DNA of 64,000 bases from Catellatospora tritici. Lineage in GTDB: Bacteria > Actinomycetota > Actinomycetes > Mycobacteriales > Micromonosporaceae. The stretch covers positions 124,001 through 188,000 of the forward strand of contig NZ_JAHRCY010000010.1 of NCBI RefSeq assembly GCF_019083965.1. The letters run 5' to 3'. Positions 50,367 to 59,051 of the stretch are shown piece after piece; positions within the stretch are counted from its first letter, which is position 1, and each line of letters opens with the position of its first letter. Both the position numbers and the translations under genes were made by a program. The notes under the pieces were generated by a model, which did no database searches, was not told the origin of the DNA, and saw only the letters and a list, made by a program, of their open reading frames with translations.

Positions 50367-52415
50367 GTGAGAATGTCACGACGTTCGGCCGTGGGCGCGA
50401 TCCTCACGGCCACGGCGATGGCGTTGGCGGGCACCACCGCCATGGCGTTCACGCCCGCCGCCGCGTCTCCGGTAACCCCTGAGACGGCTCGTGCCGCAGC
50501 TGCCAACTCTGCCGCGAGCCTCGTCGCCGCTCGCCCCGCCTACCTGCACGCAGGCGCCGACGACGCGTTCATCCAGAAGGACGTCATCTCCTCGGCGGGC
50601 ATGCAGTACGTGCCGTTCGAGCGGACCTACCGCGGCCTGCCGGTCGTCGGCGGCGACTTCGTGCTCGTCACCGACAGCGCGGGCGCGCTCAAGGCGTCCT
50701 CGGTCGCGCAGGACAAGGCCATCACCGGCCTGGGCGTGCTGCCCAAGGTCAACCAGGCCGCCGCGGTGAAGACTGCTCAGGCCCAGCTCAAGACCGTGAC
50801 CGGCACCGAGGCCACCTCCCTGGTCGTGCACGCGCTCGGCGCCACCCCGCGCCTGGCCTGGGCGACCACCGTCAACGGCACCGGCGCCGAGGGCGTCAGC
50901 CGCCTCACCGTCTACGTCGACGCCCTCACCGGCACCGTGCTCGGCTCCCGTGAGCACGTCACGCGCGGCACCGGCACCGGCGCCATCAACGGCCCGAACC
51001 CGCTGACCCTGCAGACCACCCTGTCCGGTGGCACCTACAAGATGCAGGGCAGTTCGCCCACGAACATGCCCTGCCAGGACGCCGCCACCAACACGACGTT
51101 CAGCAAGTCGACCGACACCTGGGGCAACGGCACCGGCACCAACAAGGAGACCGGCTGCGTCGACGCGCTGTTCGCCGCGCAGACCGAGGCCGCGATGCTC
51201 AGCTCCTGGCTGGGCCGCAACGGCATGAACGGCTCGGGCGGCGCGTGGCCGATCCGGGTCGGCCTCAACGACCAGAACGCGTACTACGACGGCACCCAGG
51301 TGCAGATCGGCAAGAACACCGCCGGTGCCTGGATCAGCTCGATGGACGTGGTCGGTCACGAGATGGGCCACGGCATCGACGACAACACCCCCGGTGGCAT
51401 CTCGGGCGGCAACACCCAGGAGTTCGTGGCCGACACCTTCGGCGCGGCGACCGAGTGGTACGCCAACGAGGGCTCCGCCTACGACCCGCCGGACTTCCAG
51501 GTCGGCGAGGAGATCAACCTGGTCGGCAGCGGCCCGATCCGCTACATGTACAACCCGTCGCTGGCCGGTGACGACAACTGCTACTCCAGCAGCATCCCGG
51601 GCGAGGAGGTCCACGCGGCGGCCGGCCCCGGCAACCACTGGTTCTACCTGCTGGCGATGGGCTCGAACCCGACCAACGGGCAGCCGACCAGCCCGACCTG
51701 CAACAGCACCACCGTGACCGGTGTCGGCATCCAGAACGCCATCAAGATCATGTACAACGCGATGCTGATGAAGACGTCCAGCAGCTCGTACCTGAAGTAC
51801 CGCACCTGGACGCTGACCTCGGCCAAGAACCTGGACGCCACCTGCGGGCTGTTCAACGCCACGAAGGCCGCCTGGAACGCCGTCAGCGTTCCGGCGCAGA
51901 CCGGCGACCCGACCTGCGGCACGAGCAGCCCGTCGCCGAGCCCGACGGGCGGCGGCGGTGGCACCTGCTCCGGCCAGAAGCTGCTCAACCCGGGCTTCGA
52001 ATCGGGCGCGGTCAGCTGGACCTCCAGCTCCGGCGTCATCACCACCGACGCGGGCGAGGCCGCCCACGGCGGCTCGTACAAGGCATGGCTGGACGGTTAC
52101 GGCGCGACCCACACCGACACGCTGTCGCAGTCGGTGACGATCCCGGCGGGCTGCCACGCCACGCTCACGTACTACCTGCACATCGACACGGCGGAGACCA
52201 CCACCACGACGGCTTACGACAAGCTGGTCGTGGCGATGGGCGCCACCACCGTCGCGTCGTACTCCAACCTGAACAAGAACACCGGTTACCTGCTGCGCAC
52301 GGTCGACGTCTCGTCGTTCGCGGGCTCCACGGTGACCCTGAAGTTCACCGGTACCGAGGATGCCTCCCTGCAGACCTCGTTCGTCGTCGACGACACCGCG
52401 CTCACCCTGAGCTGA
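50367..52415 (+). CDS. Secreted M4-type (thermolysin-like) metallopeptidase with C-terminal binding domain
   Basis: A 682-residue secreted zinc protease. Signal peptide about 1-33; an FTP-type propeptide (about 40-190, YVPFERTYRGLPVVGGDFVL); a catalytic domain with zinc motif VGHEMGHGID (His331, Glu332, His335) and the third ligand Glu352 in NTQEFVADTFGAATEWY. A Ser/Pro/Gly linker leads to a beta-sandwich of about 140 residues (NPGFESGAVSWTSSSGV onward), of the CBM4_9/P-domain type. The M4 HExxH is followed by GID instead of the usual AVT, marking an unusual subgroup. GTG 50367 has GGAAGAGGGACAC before it; ATG 50373 is an alternative. Monocistronic. Confidence 0.9.
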   Translation: MRMSRRSAVGAILTATAMALAGTTAMAFTPAAASPVTPETARAAAANSAASLVAARPAYLHAGADDAFIQKDVISSAGMQYVPFERTYRGLPVVGGDFVLVTDSAGALKASSVAQDKAITGLGVLPKVNQAAAVKTAQAQLKTVTGTEATSLVVHALGATPRLAWATTVNGTGAEGVSRLTVYVDALTGTVLGSREHVTRGTGTGAINGPNPLTLQTTLSGGTYKMQGSSPTNMPCQDAATNTTFSKSTDTWGNGTGTNKETGCVDALFAAQTEAAMLSSWLGRNGMNGSGGAWPIRVGLNDQNAYYDGTQVQIGKNTAGAWISSMDVVGHEMGHGIDDNTPGGISGGNTQEFVADTFGAATEWYANEGSAYDPPDFQVGEEINLVGSGPIRYMYNPSLAGDDNCYSSSIPGEEVHAAAGPGNHWFYLLAMGSNPTNGQPTSPTCNSTTVTGVGIQNAIKIMYNAMLMKTSSSSYLKYRTWTLTSAKNLDATCGLFNATKAAWNAVSVPAQTGDPTCGTSSPSPSPTGGGGGTCSGQKLLNPGFESGAVSWTSSSGVITTDAGEAAHGGSYKAWLDGYGATHTDTLSQSVTIPAGCHATLTYYLHIDTAETTTTTAYDKLVVAMGATTVASYSNLNKNTGYLLRTVDVSSFAGSTVTLKFTGTEDASLQTSFVVDDTALTLS

Positions 52416-52452
52416 GGGGGCTCAGACCGGTGGGCTGAGTCCCGCCGGTAGG

Positions 52453-52486
52453 CGCCGGCCACCGCGAACCTTCGCGGTGGCCGGCG
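52453..52486 (+). terminator. Terminator after the M4 peptidase gene
   Basis: A 16-bp near loop-free stem, CGCCGGCCACCGCGAA and TTCGCGGTGGCCGGCG, is followed by TCTTTCGT. It lies 38 bases past the peptidase stop. The rest of the gap to 52779 holds no gene; a GGTGCCGAG direct repeat (52617-52625 and 52648-52656) is the only other feature seen. Confidence 0.85.
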
Positions 52487-52779
52487 TCTTTCGTGTCCCG
52501 AAGGCCGGGATTCGGCGGGCCGTCAAACAATCTATGCCAATGACATCGACCGGCATTGTTCAAAGGAAACGCTGATGTAACACTCTGGTTTACCGCGTAC
52601 GCGGCTGCGGCGCGGCGGTGCCGAGGGCACCGGGATCCCTCCCGGACGGTGCCGAGAAAGACCAGCCTGTCCGGGTCAGGCGGGTGCTCCCTTTCCGGGG
52701 CCACGGCGGCCGTGCGACGACCGCCCGGCCCTCGCACGCCCGGACCGTCGCGGTTCCGGGCCGGCTCGAGGAGTCCACC

Positions 52780-55122
52780 GTGAACAGATCCGTGCACAAC
52801 CTGCGTCGCAGGCTGCTGTCGCTGCTCGGCGTGGGCGCGCTGGTAGGCGCCTTCGTCGCCACCGCGGGCACCCCGGCCCAGGCCGCGGTCGCCTGCCAGG
52901 TCACCTACACCAAAGCCTGGGACAACGGCAGCGGATTCGGCGCCAACCTCACCATCAACAACACCGGCGACGCGTGGACCAGCTGGACGCTGACGTTCAC
53001 CTGGCCGGGCAACCAGACCGGCATCCAGGGTTGGTCGGCCAACTACAGCCAGTCGGGCAAGAACGTCACCGCCACCAGCCTGTCCTACAACGGCGCCGTC
53101 GCCACCGGCGGCTCGGTCGGCATCGGGTTCAACGCCTCCTACAGCGGCACGAACACCAACCCGACCAGCTTCGCCGTCAACGGGGTCACCTGCAACGGCG
53201 GCGGCACCGGCAACACCCCGCCCTCGGTCGCCCTGACCAGCCCGACGCCGGGGCAGACCTTCGCCTCCGGCGCCGCCGTGCCGCTGGCCGCCACGGCCAC
53301 CGACAACAGCGGCGTGGCCCGGGTCGAGTTCCGCGTCGACGGCAACCTGGTCGGCACCGACACCAGCTCGCCGTACAGCTTCAGCGCGACCGGACTGGCC
53401 AACGGCGGGCACAGCGCCACGGCCACCGCCGTCGACAACGGCAACCCGGCCCTGTCGACCACCTCGGCCGCGGTGACCTTCACCGTCGGCGGCGGCACCG
53501 GCAACCCGGTGCTGCAGGTGAGCGCGGGTTCGCTGGTGGTCAACGAGGGCGGCACCGGCACGTTGACGTACAAGCTCAGCGCGGCACCGAGCGGCAACGT
53601 CGCGGTGACCCTGAGCAAGTCCGGCGACGCCGACGTCACGATCTCGGCGAGCAGCCTGACCCTGACCACCGCGAACTGGAGTTCCGGCGTCACCGTCACC
53701 GTGTCGGCGGCCGAGGACACCGACACCACCAACGGCACCGCCACCGTCTCGGCGACCTCGGCGGCGGGCAACACCAGCACGACCGTCACCGAGTCCGACA
53801 ACGACGGCGGCGGCTGCCAGCCGAACTGCAACCGGGTCGACAACCCGTACCAGGGCGCCGGGGTCTACAACAACCCGCAGTGGCGGGCCAGCGCAATGGC
53901 CGAGCCCGGCGGTAGCCGGATCGCCAACCAGCCGACCGGGGTATGGCTGGACCAGATCGGCGCCATCGCCGGCAACGGCAGCCCGACCACCGGCACCATG
54001 GGCCTGGTGGACCACCTCAACGAGGCGGTCAGCCAGGACGCCGCCAACGGCTCGGCACCGATGGTGATCCAGATCGTCATCTACGACCTACCCGGCCGCG
54101 ACTGCGCCGCGCTGGCCTCCAACGGCGAGCTGGGCCCCAACGACCTGCCGCGCTACAAGTCGGAGTACATCGACGCCATCGCGGCGATCATGGCCCGGCC
54201 CGCCTACGCCAGCCTGCGCATCGTGACGATCGTCGAGATCGACTCGCTGCCCAACCTGGTGACCAACACCAACGGCCGCGCCACCGCCACCGCGATGTGC
54301 GACACCATGCTGGCCAACCACGGCTACGTCGACGGCGTCGGCTATGCCCTGGCCAAGCTGGGCGCGATCCCGAACGTCTACAACTACATCGACGCCGCAC
54401 ACCACGGCTGGATCGGCTGGGACGACAACTTCGGGGCCACCGCCACCATCATGTTCCAGGCGGCGACCGCCTCCGGCAGCACCGTGGCCAACGTGCACGG
54501 GTTCATCACCGACACGGCCAACTACTCGGCGCTGACCGAGCCGTACGTCGGCGCGGTGACCGAGCAGCTGCGCCAGACCCGCTGGATCGACTGGAACCGG
54601 TACAACGAGGAGCTGGCATTCGCGCAGGCGTTCCGCCAGCGGCTCATCCAGGCGGGCTTCCAGTCCGGCATCGGCATGCTGATCGACACCTCCCGCAACG
54701 GCTGGGGCAGCTGTGTCGTCACCCCCTGCCAACCGATCCAGACCACCCGGCCCACCGCCGCGAGCAGTTCCACGGACCTGAACACGTTCGTGGACCAGTC
54801 GCGCATCGACCGGCGTATCCACAAGGGCAACTGGTGCAACCAGGCGGGGGCGGGCCTCGGCGAGCGCCCGCGCTCGGCGCCCGCGACCGGCATCGACGCG
54901 TACGTCTGGATCAAGCCGCCGGGCGAGTCCGACGGTTCCAGCAGCCAGATCCCGAACAGCGAGGGCAAGGGCTTCGACCGGATGTGCGACCCGACGTACA
55001 CGGGCAACGCCCGTAACGGCAACAGCATGACCGGCGCGCTGCCCAACGCCCCGCTCTCGGGCCACTGGTTCTCCGCCCAGTTCCGGCAGCTGATGGCGAA
55101 CGCCTACCCGCCGCTGTCGTGA
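52780..55122 (+). CDS. Secreted GH6 cellobiohydrolase with CBM2
   Basis: A 780-residue secreted exo-cellulase. Signal peptide about 1-34 (ending PAQAA); CBM2 about 35-140 (CQVTYTKAWDNGSGFGANL); a bacterial Ig-like domain about 146-235; a Calx-beta-like domain about 243-335 (NEGGTGTLTYKLSAAPSGN); then GH6 about 350-780 (NPYQGAGVYNNPQWR, IVIYDLPGRDCAALASNGE with the catalytic Asp region, YNYIDAAHHGWIGW, WIKPPGESDG). The insertions (FVDQSRIDRRIHKGNWCN) are those of exo-acting Cel6B types. GTG 52780 follows GAGGAG. Unlike the GH12 and esterase genes, no CebR box was seen upstream. A terminator hairpin follows. Confidence 0.93.
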   Translation: MNRSVHNLRRRLLSLLGVGALVGAFVATAGTPAQAAVACQVTYTKAWDNGSGFGANLTINNTGDAWTSWTLTFTWPGNQTGIQGWSANYSQSGKNVTATSLSYNGAVATGGSVGIGFNASYSGTNTNPTSFAVNGVTCNGGGTGNTPPSVALTSPTPGQTFASGAAVPLAATATDNSGVARVEFRVDGNLVGTDTSSPYSFSATGLANGGHSATATAVDNGNPALSTTSAAVTFTVGGGTGNPVLQVSAGSLVVNEGGTGTLTYKLSAAPSGNVAVTLSKSGDADVTISASSLTLTTANWSSGVTVTVSAAEDTDTTNGTATVSATSAAGNTSTTVTESDNDGGGCQPNCNRVDNPYQGAGVYNNPQWRASAMAEPGGSRIANQPTGVWLDQIGAIAGNGSPTTGTMGLVDHLNEAVSQDAANGSAPMVIQIVIYDLPGRDCAALASNGELGPNDLPRYKSEYIDAIAAIMARPAYASLRIVTIVEIDSLPNLVTNTNGRATATAMCDTMLANHGYVDGVGYALAKLGAIPNVYNYIDAAHHGWIGWDDNFGATATIMFQAATASGSTVANVHGFITDTANYSALTEPYVGAVTEQLRQTRWIDWNRYNEELAFAQAFRQRLIQAGFQSGIGMLIDTSRNGWGSCVVTPCQPIQTTRPTAASSSTDLNTFVDQSRIDRRIHKGNWCNQAGAGLGERPRSAPATGIDAYVWIKPPGESDGSSSQIPNSEGKGFDRMCDPTYTGNARNGNSMTGALPNAPLSGHWFSAQFRQLMANAYPPLS

Positions 55123-55128
55123 CGACGT

Positions 55129-55297
55129 ACGGCAGGCCCGCCCGCGCGGGTGCTCAGAGCGGGCCTGCCGTCCCCGGCCGCCGGGCAGTGCCCGCCCGGC
55201 GGAAAGGCCATCGCCGCTGCCCTCGCGGGGCGGCGATGGCGCCGGGAAGGTGCCGCCGGGCGGCGGAACTTGGGCGCGCCGCCCGGCGGCACTTCCA
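55129..55297. terminator. Cluster of four GC hairpins after the GH6 gene
   Basis: The GH6 stop is followed by four successive stems: 55129-55171 (ACGGCAGGCCCGC, 13 bp perfect), 55178-55202 (CCGCCGGGC with GCCCGGCGG), 55207-55240 (GCCATCGCCGC with GCGGCGATGGC) and 55245-55297 (about 18 bp with one bulge). The first is a credible terminator. The other three are unexplained. Confidence 0.8.
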
Positions 55298-55404
55298 CCT
55301 GCGCGCGACACGATCTGGCCGGCGCGCTGCTCCTGGGCGAGATCGCCCGTGCTCCGGACAGCCTGGGCGGAACGGGCGGACCAGCCCCCGCACGCTGTGC
55401 AAAC

Positions 55405-56259
55405 ATGAGATTCATGCTGGTCCTGAGCCTGGTGGGGGCGCTGGCGGCGGCGATCTGCTTCGGGCTGGCCTCGGTGATGCAGGCGGTCGGCCTGCGCCGG
55501 ATGTCGGCGGGCGGCGGCCCGAACGTCGCGCTGCTGCTGCGCGCATTACGCAGCTGGGCGTTCGTGGTGGGCACCCTGGTGGACCTGCTCGGCTTCGGGT
55601 TCGAGCTGCTGGCGCTGCGCAAACTGCCGCTGTTCCTGGTGCAGGCGGCGGTGGCGGCGAGCCTGGCGGTGACGGCGATCGCGGCCAGTGTGGTGATGCG
55701 CGAGCGACTGGGTCGCGGCGAGTGGCTGGCGGTGGTCTCGGTCTGCCTTGGGCTGGCCGCGCTGGGCGTGTCGGCCGGGCCGGAGGGCGCTCATGCGGTG
55801 CCGCGCGGCTTCTTCCTGGCGCTGGGCGGATGCCTGGTCGGGCTGGGGCTGCTGGGGGCGGCGGCGAGCAGGTTGCCGGTGCGGCTGCGTACGGTGACCA
55901 TGGGCGCCTGTGCGGGCCTGTGCTTCGGTGTGCTGGCCCTGGCCGCGCGTACGCTGCCCGAGCTGTCCCCGGCCCGGCTGCTGCGGGAGCCCGCGACGTA
56001 TCTGGTCGCGGCGTCCGGGCTGGTGGCGTTTCTGCTGTGGACCAGTGCGCTGTCGAGCGGATCGGTGACCACGGCGACGGCCGGGATGGTGGTGGGGGAG
56101 ACGCTGCTGCCCGCGCTGGCCGGGGTGCTGGTGCTCGGCGACGGGGCCCGGCCGGGCTTCGTGCCGGTGGCGTTGGCCGGGTTCGTGCTGGCCGTGGGTG
56201 GTGCGCTGGCGCTGGCGCGCTTCGGTGAGGTGGGCACGCCCGTCGCCGAGCCGGTGTAA
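55405..56259 (+). CDS. DMT-superfamily (EamA-like) membrane transporter
   Basis: A 284-residue protein with about nine or ten hydrophobic segments and the pattern of small-multidrug/DMT carriers (AAAICFGLASVMQAVGLRRM, LRKLPLFLVQAAVAASLAV, SALSSGSVTTATAGMVVGET). The substrate is unknown. ATG 55405 has no clear ribosome site, which may mean leaderless initiation. It lies between two secreted cellulase genes but has no visible link to them; cellobiose uptake normally uses ABC transporters. Confidence 0.8.
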   Translation: MRFMLVLSLVGALAAAICFGLASVMQAVGLRRMSAGGGPNVALLLRALRSWAFVVGTLVDLLGFGFELLALRKLPLFLVQAAVAASLAVTAIAASVVMRERLGRGEWLAVVSVCLGLAALGVSAGPEGAHAVPRGFFLALGGCLVGLGLLGAAASRLPVRLRTVTMGACAGLCFGVLALAARTLPELSPARLLREPATYLVAASGLVAFLLWTSALSSGSVTTATAGMVVGETLLPALAGVLVLGDGARPGFVPVALAGFVLAVGGALALARFGEVGTPVAEPV

Positions 56260-56396
56260 CTTTCACGGCCGGATTCCGGGCGGTGCGGTCGGTCGGCGCT
56301 TCCTGTTTCCCGGGCGTTCGTCCAGATCGACCGGACGTGACACATCCGTGCGCCGCCCGACATCCAGCCGAAACATGCCATCGGCGGGCATCGCTG

Positions 56397-56446
56397 TTTA
56401 CAGGCAGTTCGACGGTGGCCTATGGTACGCGGTGGAAGCGCTCCCA
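56397..56446 (+). promoter_or_regulatory. GH12 promoter with overlapping CebR-like operator
   Basis: TTTACA (56397-56402), an 18-base spacer and TATGGT (56421-56426) form a good promoter. TGGAAGCGCTCCCA (56433-56446) matches the CebR operator at 13 of 14 bases and sits where transcription should start. Repression by a CebR homologue, released by cellobiose-type sugars, is expected. Confidence 0.85.
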
Positions 56447-56489
56447 CATCCGTTCCCTCCTGATCCCTCCTCCCTGCCCAAGGAGTGAT

Positions 56490-57875
56490 ATGCGAGTCAC
56501 CAAGCACCGGCTCACCAGGTTCGCCTCGGCGGTCCTGCTGACCGTCGGCGCCACCGCCGCCGGGCTCGTCGCCGCGACGCCCGCGCACGCGGCCACCATC
56601 TGTGAGCAGTACGGCACGGTCGTGGCCGGCAACTATGTCATCCAGAACAACCGCTGGGGCACCACCGCCACCCAGTGCATCAACACCACCAGCAACGGGT
56701 TCTCGATCACCCAGCAGGACGGCACCGGCAACACCTCCGGCGCCCCGGTGTCGTACCCGTCGATCTTCCTCGGCTGCCACTACAGCAACTGCAGCCCGAG
56801 TTCGCCGCTGCCCAAGCAGATCAGCACCATCGGCACCGCCAGCAGCAGCCTCAGCGTGTCCTACCCGTCCAGCGGCACCTGGGACGCGGCGTACGACATC
56901 TGGCTCAACGCCGACACCAACGTCAGCGGGGTCCAGGACACCGAGATCATGATCTGGTTCAACCGCCAGGGCAGCATCCAGCCGATCGGTTCCCAGACCG
57001 GCACCGCGAACCTGGCCGGGCGCAGCTGGAACGTGTGGACCGGCAACAACGGCGGCAACAACGTCGTGTCGTACCTGTTCACCGGCTCGCCCGTCACGTC
57101 GCTGACCTTCGACGTGAAGGACTTCATCAACGACACGTTCTCCCGCGGCTCGGTGTACGGCAACACCAACTGGTACCTGACCAGCGTCCAGGCGGGCTTC
57201 GAGCCGTGGATCGGCGGCGTCGGCCTGGCCGTGAACTCGTTCTCGGCCTCGGTCACGACCGGTGGCGGCACGCAGGTGCCGGGCACGCCGGGCACGCCGA
57301 CGGCGTCGAACGTGACCGCGTCGTCGCTGTCGCTGAGCTGGGCGGCTTCGTCCGGCACGGTCTCGGGTTACCAGGTCGAGCGGGCCACCGGCGCGTCCAG
57401 CACCAGCTTCTCGCAGGTGGGTGCGCCGACCGGCACGTCGTTCAGCGACTCGGGGCTGGCCGCGAACACCACCTACCGGTACCGCGTGCGGGCGACCAAC
57501 TCGGCCGGTGCCTCCGGCTACTCCGGCATCGTGAACGTCACCACCACCTCCGGCGGTGGCGGCGGCAGCGGCTGCACCACGACCACCTCGGTGCAGAGCT
57601 CCTGGGCCGGCGGGTACGTGCTGACGGTGACCGTCACCAACAGCGGCTCGACCACGCTCAACGGCTGGCACTCCACGGTGACCCTGCCCTCCGGCCACGC
57701 CCACACCGGCTCGTGGCCCGCGACGGCGGCGGTCAGCGGCCAGAACGTGACCGAGGCGAACGTGGACTGGAACCGCACCCTCAGCCCCGGCCAGAGCACC
57801 ACCTGGGGTCTCCAGGCGACCCGTGGGGCCGGCGACAACTCGCTGCCGACCGTGTTCGCCTGCACCACTCCGTAG
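56490..57875 (+). CDS. Secreted GH12 endoglucanase with FN3 and CBM2
   Basis: A 461-residue secreted endo-beta-1,4-glucanase. Signal peptide about 1-34 (ending PAHAA); GH12 domain about 35-253 with nucleophile Glu in QDTEIMIWFNRQG and acid/base Glu in QAGFEPWIGGVGLAV; an FN3 domain about 263-350; a Gly/Ser linker; and a CBM2 about 358-461 (VQSSWAGGYVLTVTVTNSG ... STTWGLQATRG). ATG 56490 follows AAGGAG. It works with the GH6 exo-enzyme on cellulose. The CebR-like operator at its promoter gives induction by cellulose breakdown products. A terminator hairpin follows. Confidence 0.94.
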   Translation: MRVTKHRLTRFASAVLLTVGATAAGLVAATPAHAATICEQYGTVVAGNYVIQNNRWGTTATQCINTTSNGFSITQQDGTGNTSGAPVSYPSIFLGCHYSNCSPSSPLPKQISTIGTASSSLSVSYPSSGTWDAAYDIWLNADTNVSGVQDTEIMIWFNRQGSIQPIGSQTGTANLAGRSWNVWTGNNGGNNVVSYLFTGSPVTSLTFDVKDFINDTFSRGSVYGNTNWYLTSVQAGFEPWIGGVGLAVNSFSASVTTGGGTQVPGTPGTPTASNVTASSLSLSWAASSGTVSGYQVERATGASSTSFSQVGAPTGTSFSDSGLAANTTYRYRVRATNSAGASGYSGIVNVTTTSGGGGGSGCTTTTSVQSSWAGGYVLTVTVTNSGSTTLNGWHSTVTLPSGHAHTGSWPATAAVSGQNVTEANVDWNRTLSPGQSTTWGLQATRGAGDNSLPTVFACTTP

Positions 57876-57885
57876 GTACCTGAGA

Positions 57886-57923
57886 GGAAGGGCGCGGCTC
57901 CGGTTCGGAGTCGCGCCCTTTCC
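57886..57923 (+). terminator. Terminator after the GH12 gene
   Basis: AGGGCGCGGCTCCG pairs with CGGAGTCGCGCCCT (one G-T), extended by GGAA/TTCC, followed by CGTCGTG. The remaining gap to 58197 holds no convincing gene. Confidence 0.8.
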
Positions 57924-58197
57924 GTCGTGTCCGGACAGTGGGGACAAGGCGAGCTCTGTTCCCGTCGGTTTGTATGACCGTATGAACGGTGCACCGCGGC
58001 GGCGCATGGATGTCGGGTCATGCGCCAATTCCTCGTCCGCCGCCGTGCGTGTTGACTCCTTGCATGCTGACCTCGTCGTCCGCATCCAGCGCCGCATCGA
58101 CGTGAACCCCTCCTGGCTGACGCGCGTTGCGGGCCGCCGGCCGACTGGCGAGCAGTCGTGTCGTTGGGCCGAACGTTAGTAGGACGGAGTTCGAGAC

Positions 58198-59037
58198 ATG
58201 CCGGATAGCATCCGCGCCGCCCTCGTCCAGACCACCTGGACAGGCGACAAAGAGTCGATGATCAAGGCGCATGAGGAGTACGCCCGGCAGGCGGCGGCGC
58301 AGGGCGCCAAGGTGATCTGCTTCCAGGAGTTGTTCTACGGCCCGTACTTCTGCCAGGTGCAGGACGCGCAGTTCTACTCCTATGCCGAGTCGATCCCCGG
58401 CCCGACGACAGAGCGGTTCCAGGCGTTGGCGCGAGAACTGGGCCTGGTGATGATCCTGCCGATGTACGAGCAGGAACAGCCGGGAGTGCTGTACAACACC
58501 GCCGCCGTGATCGACGCCGACGGCCGCTACCTCGGCAAGTACCGCAAGACGCACATCCCGCAGGTGCGGGGTTTCTGGGAGAAGTTCTACTTCCGGCCCG
58601 GCAACCTGGGCTATCCCGTGTTCGACACGGCGGTGGGCAAGGTCGGGGTGTACATCTGCTACGACCGGCACTTCCCCGAGGGCTGGCGGGCGCTGGGGCT
58701 GGCCGGGGCGCAGCTGGTGTTCAACCCGTCGGCGACCAGCCGGGGGCTGTCGTCGTACCTGTGGAAGTTGGAGCAGCCGGCCTCGGCGGTGGCCAACGAG
58801 TACTTCATCGGCGCGATCAACCGGGTCGGCGTCGAAGACCTGGGTGACAACGACTTCTATGGCACCTCGTACTTCGTCGACCCGGAGGGCAGGTTCGTCG
58901 GCGAGCCGGCCGACGCGTACGCCCAAGAGCTGGTGGTGCGCGACCTGAACCTGGCGCTGCTGGCCGAGGTGCGCGACCGGTGGGCGTTCTACCGCGACCG
59001 CCGCCCCGACGCGTACGGCCCGCTGGTCCAGGCGTGA
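58198..59037 (+). CDS. Beta-ureidopropionase/N-carbamoyl amidohydrolase (nitrilase superfamily)
   Basis: A carbon-nitrogen hydrolase of 279 residues with the intact triad Glu44 (CFQELFYG), Lys117 (YRKTHIP) and Cys154 (YICYDRHFPE). The phrase KTHIPQVRGFWEKFYFRPGN is that of beta-ureidopropionases and N-carbamoylputrescine-type enzymes. With the next gene it should carry out the last step of reductive pyrimidine breakdown, N-carbamoyl-beta-alanine to beta-alanine, CO2 and ammonia. ATG 58198 follows GGACGGAG. First gene of a three-gene operon. Confidence 0.93.
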   Translation: MPDSIRAALVQTTWTGDKESMIKAHEEYARQAAAQGAKVICFQELFYGPYFCQVQDAQFYSYAESIPGPTTERFQALARELGLVMILPMYEQEQPGVLYNTAAVIDADGRYLGKYRKTHIPQVRGFWEKFYFRPGNLGYPVFDTAVGKVGVYICYDRHFPEGWRALGLAGAQLVFNPSATSRGLSSYLWKLEQPASAVANEYFIGAINRVGVEDLGDNDFYGTSYFVDPEGRFVGEPADAYAQELVVRDLNLALLAEVRDRWAFYRDRRPDAYGPLVQA

Positions 59038-59051
59038 GCGCGGAGGCCACC

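Noticed and set aside
52416-52779. CebR operator searched for upstream of the GH6 gene
   Set aside because: No 14-mer close to TGGGAGCGCTCCCA is present in this gap.
57982-58179. A short frame (MNGAPRRRMDVGSC...) before the pyrimidine operon, considered as a regulatory leader peptide
   Set aside because: It lacks the conserved pattern of known actinobacterial leader peptides and has no good ribosome site.
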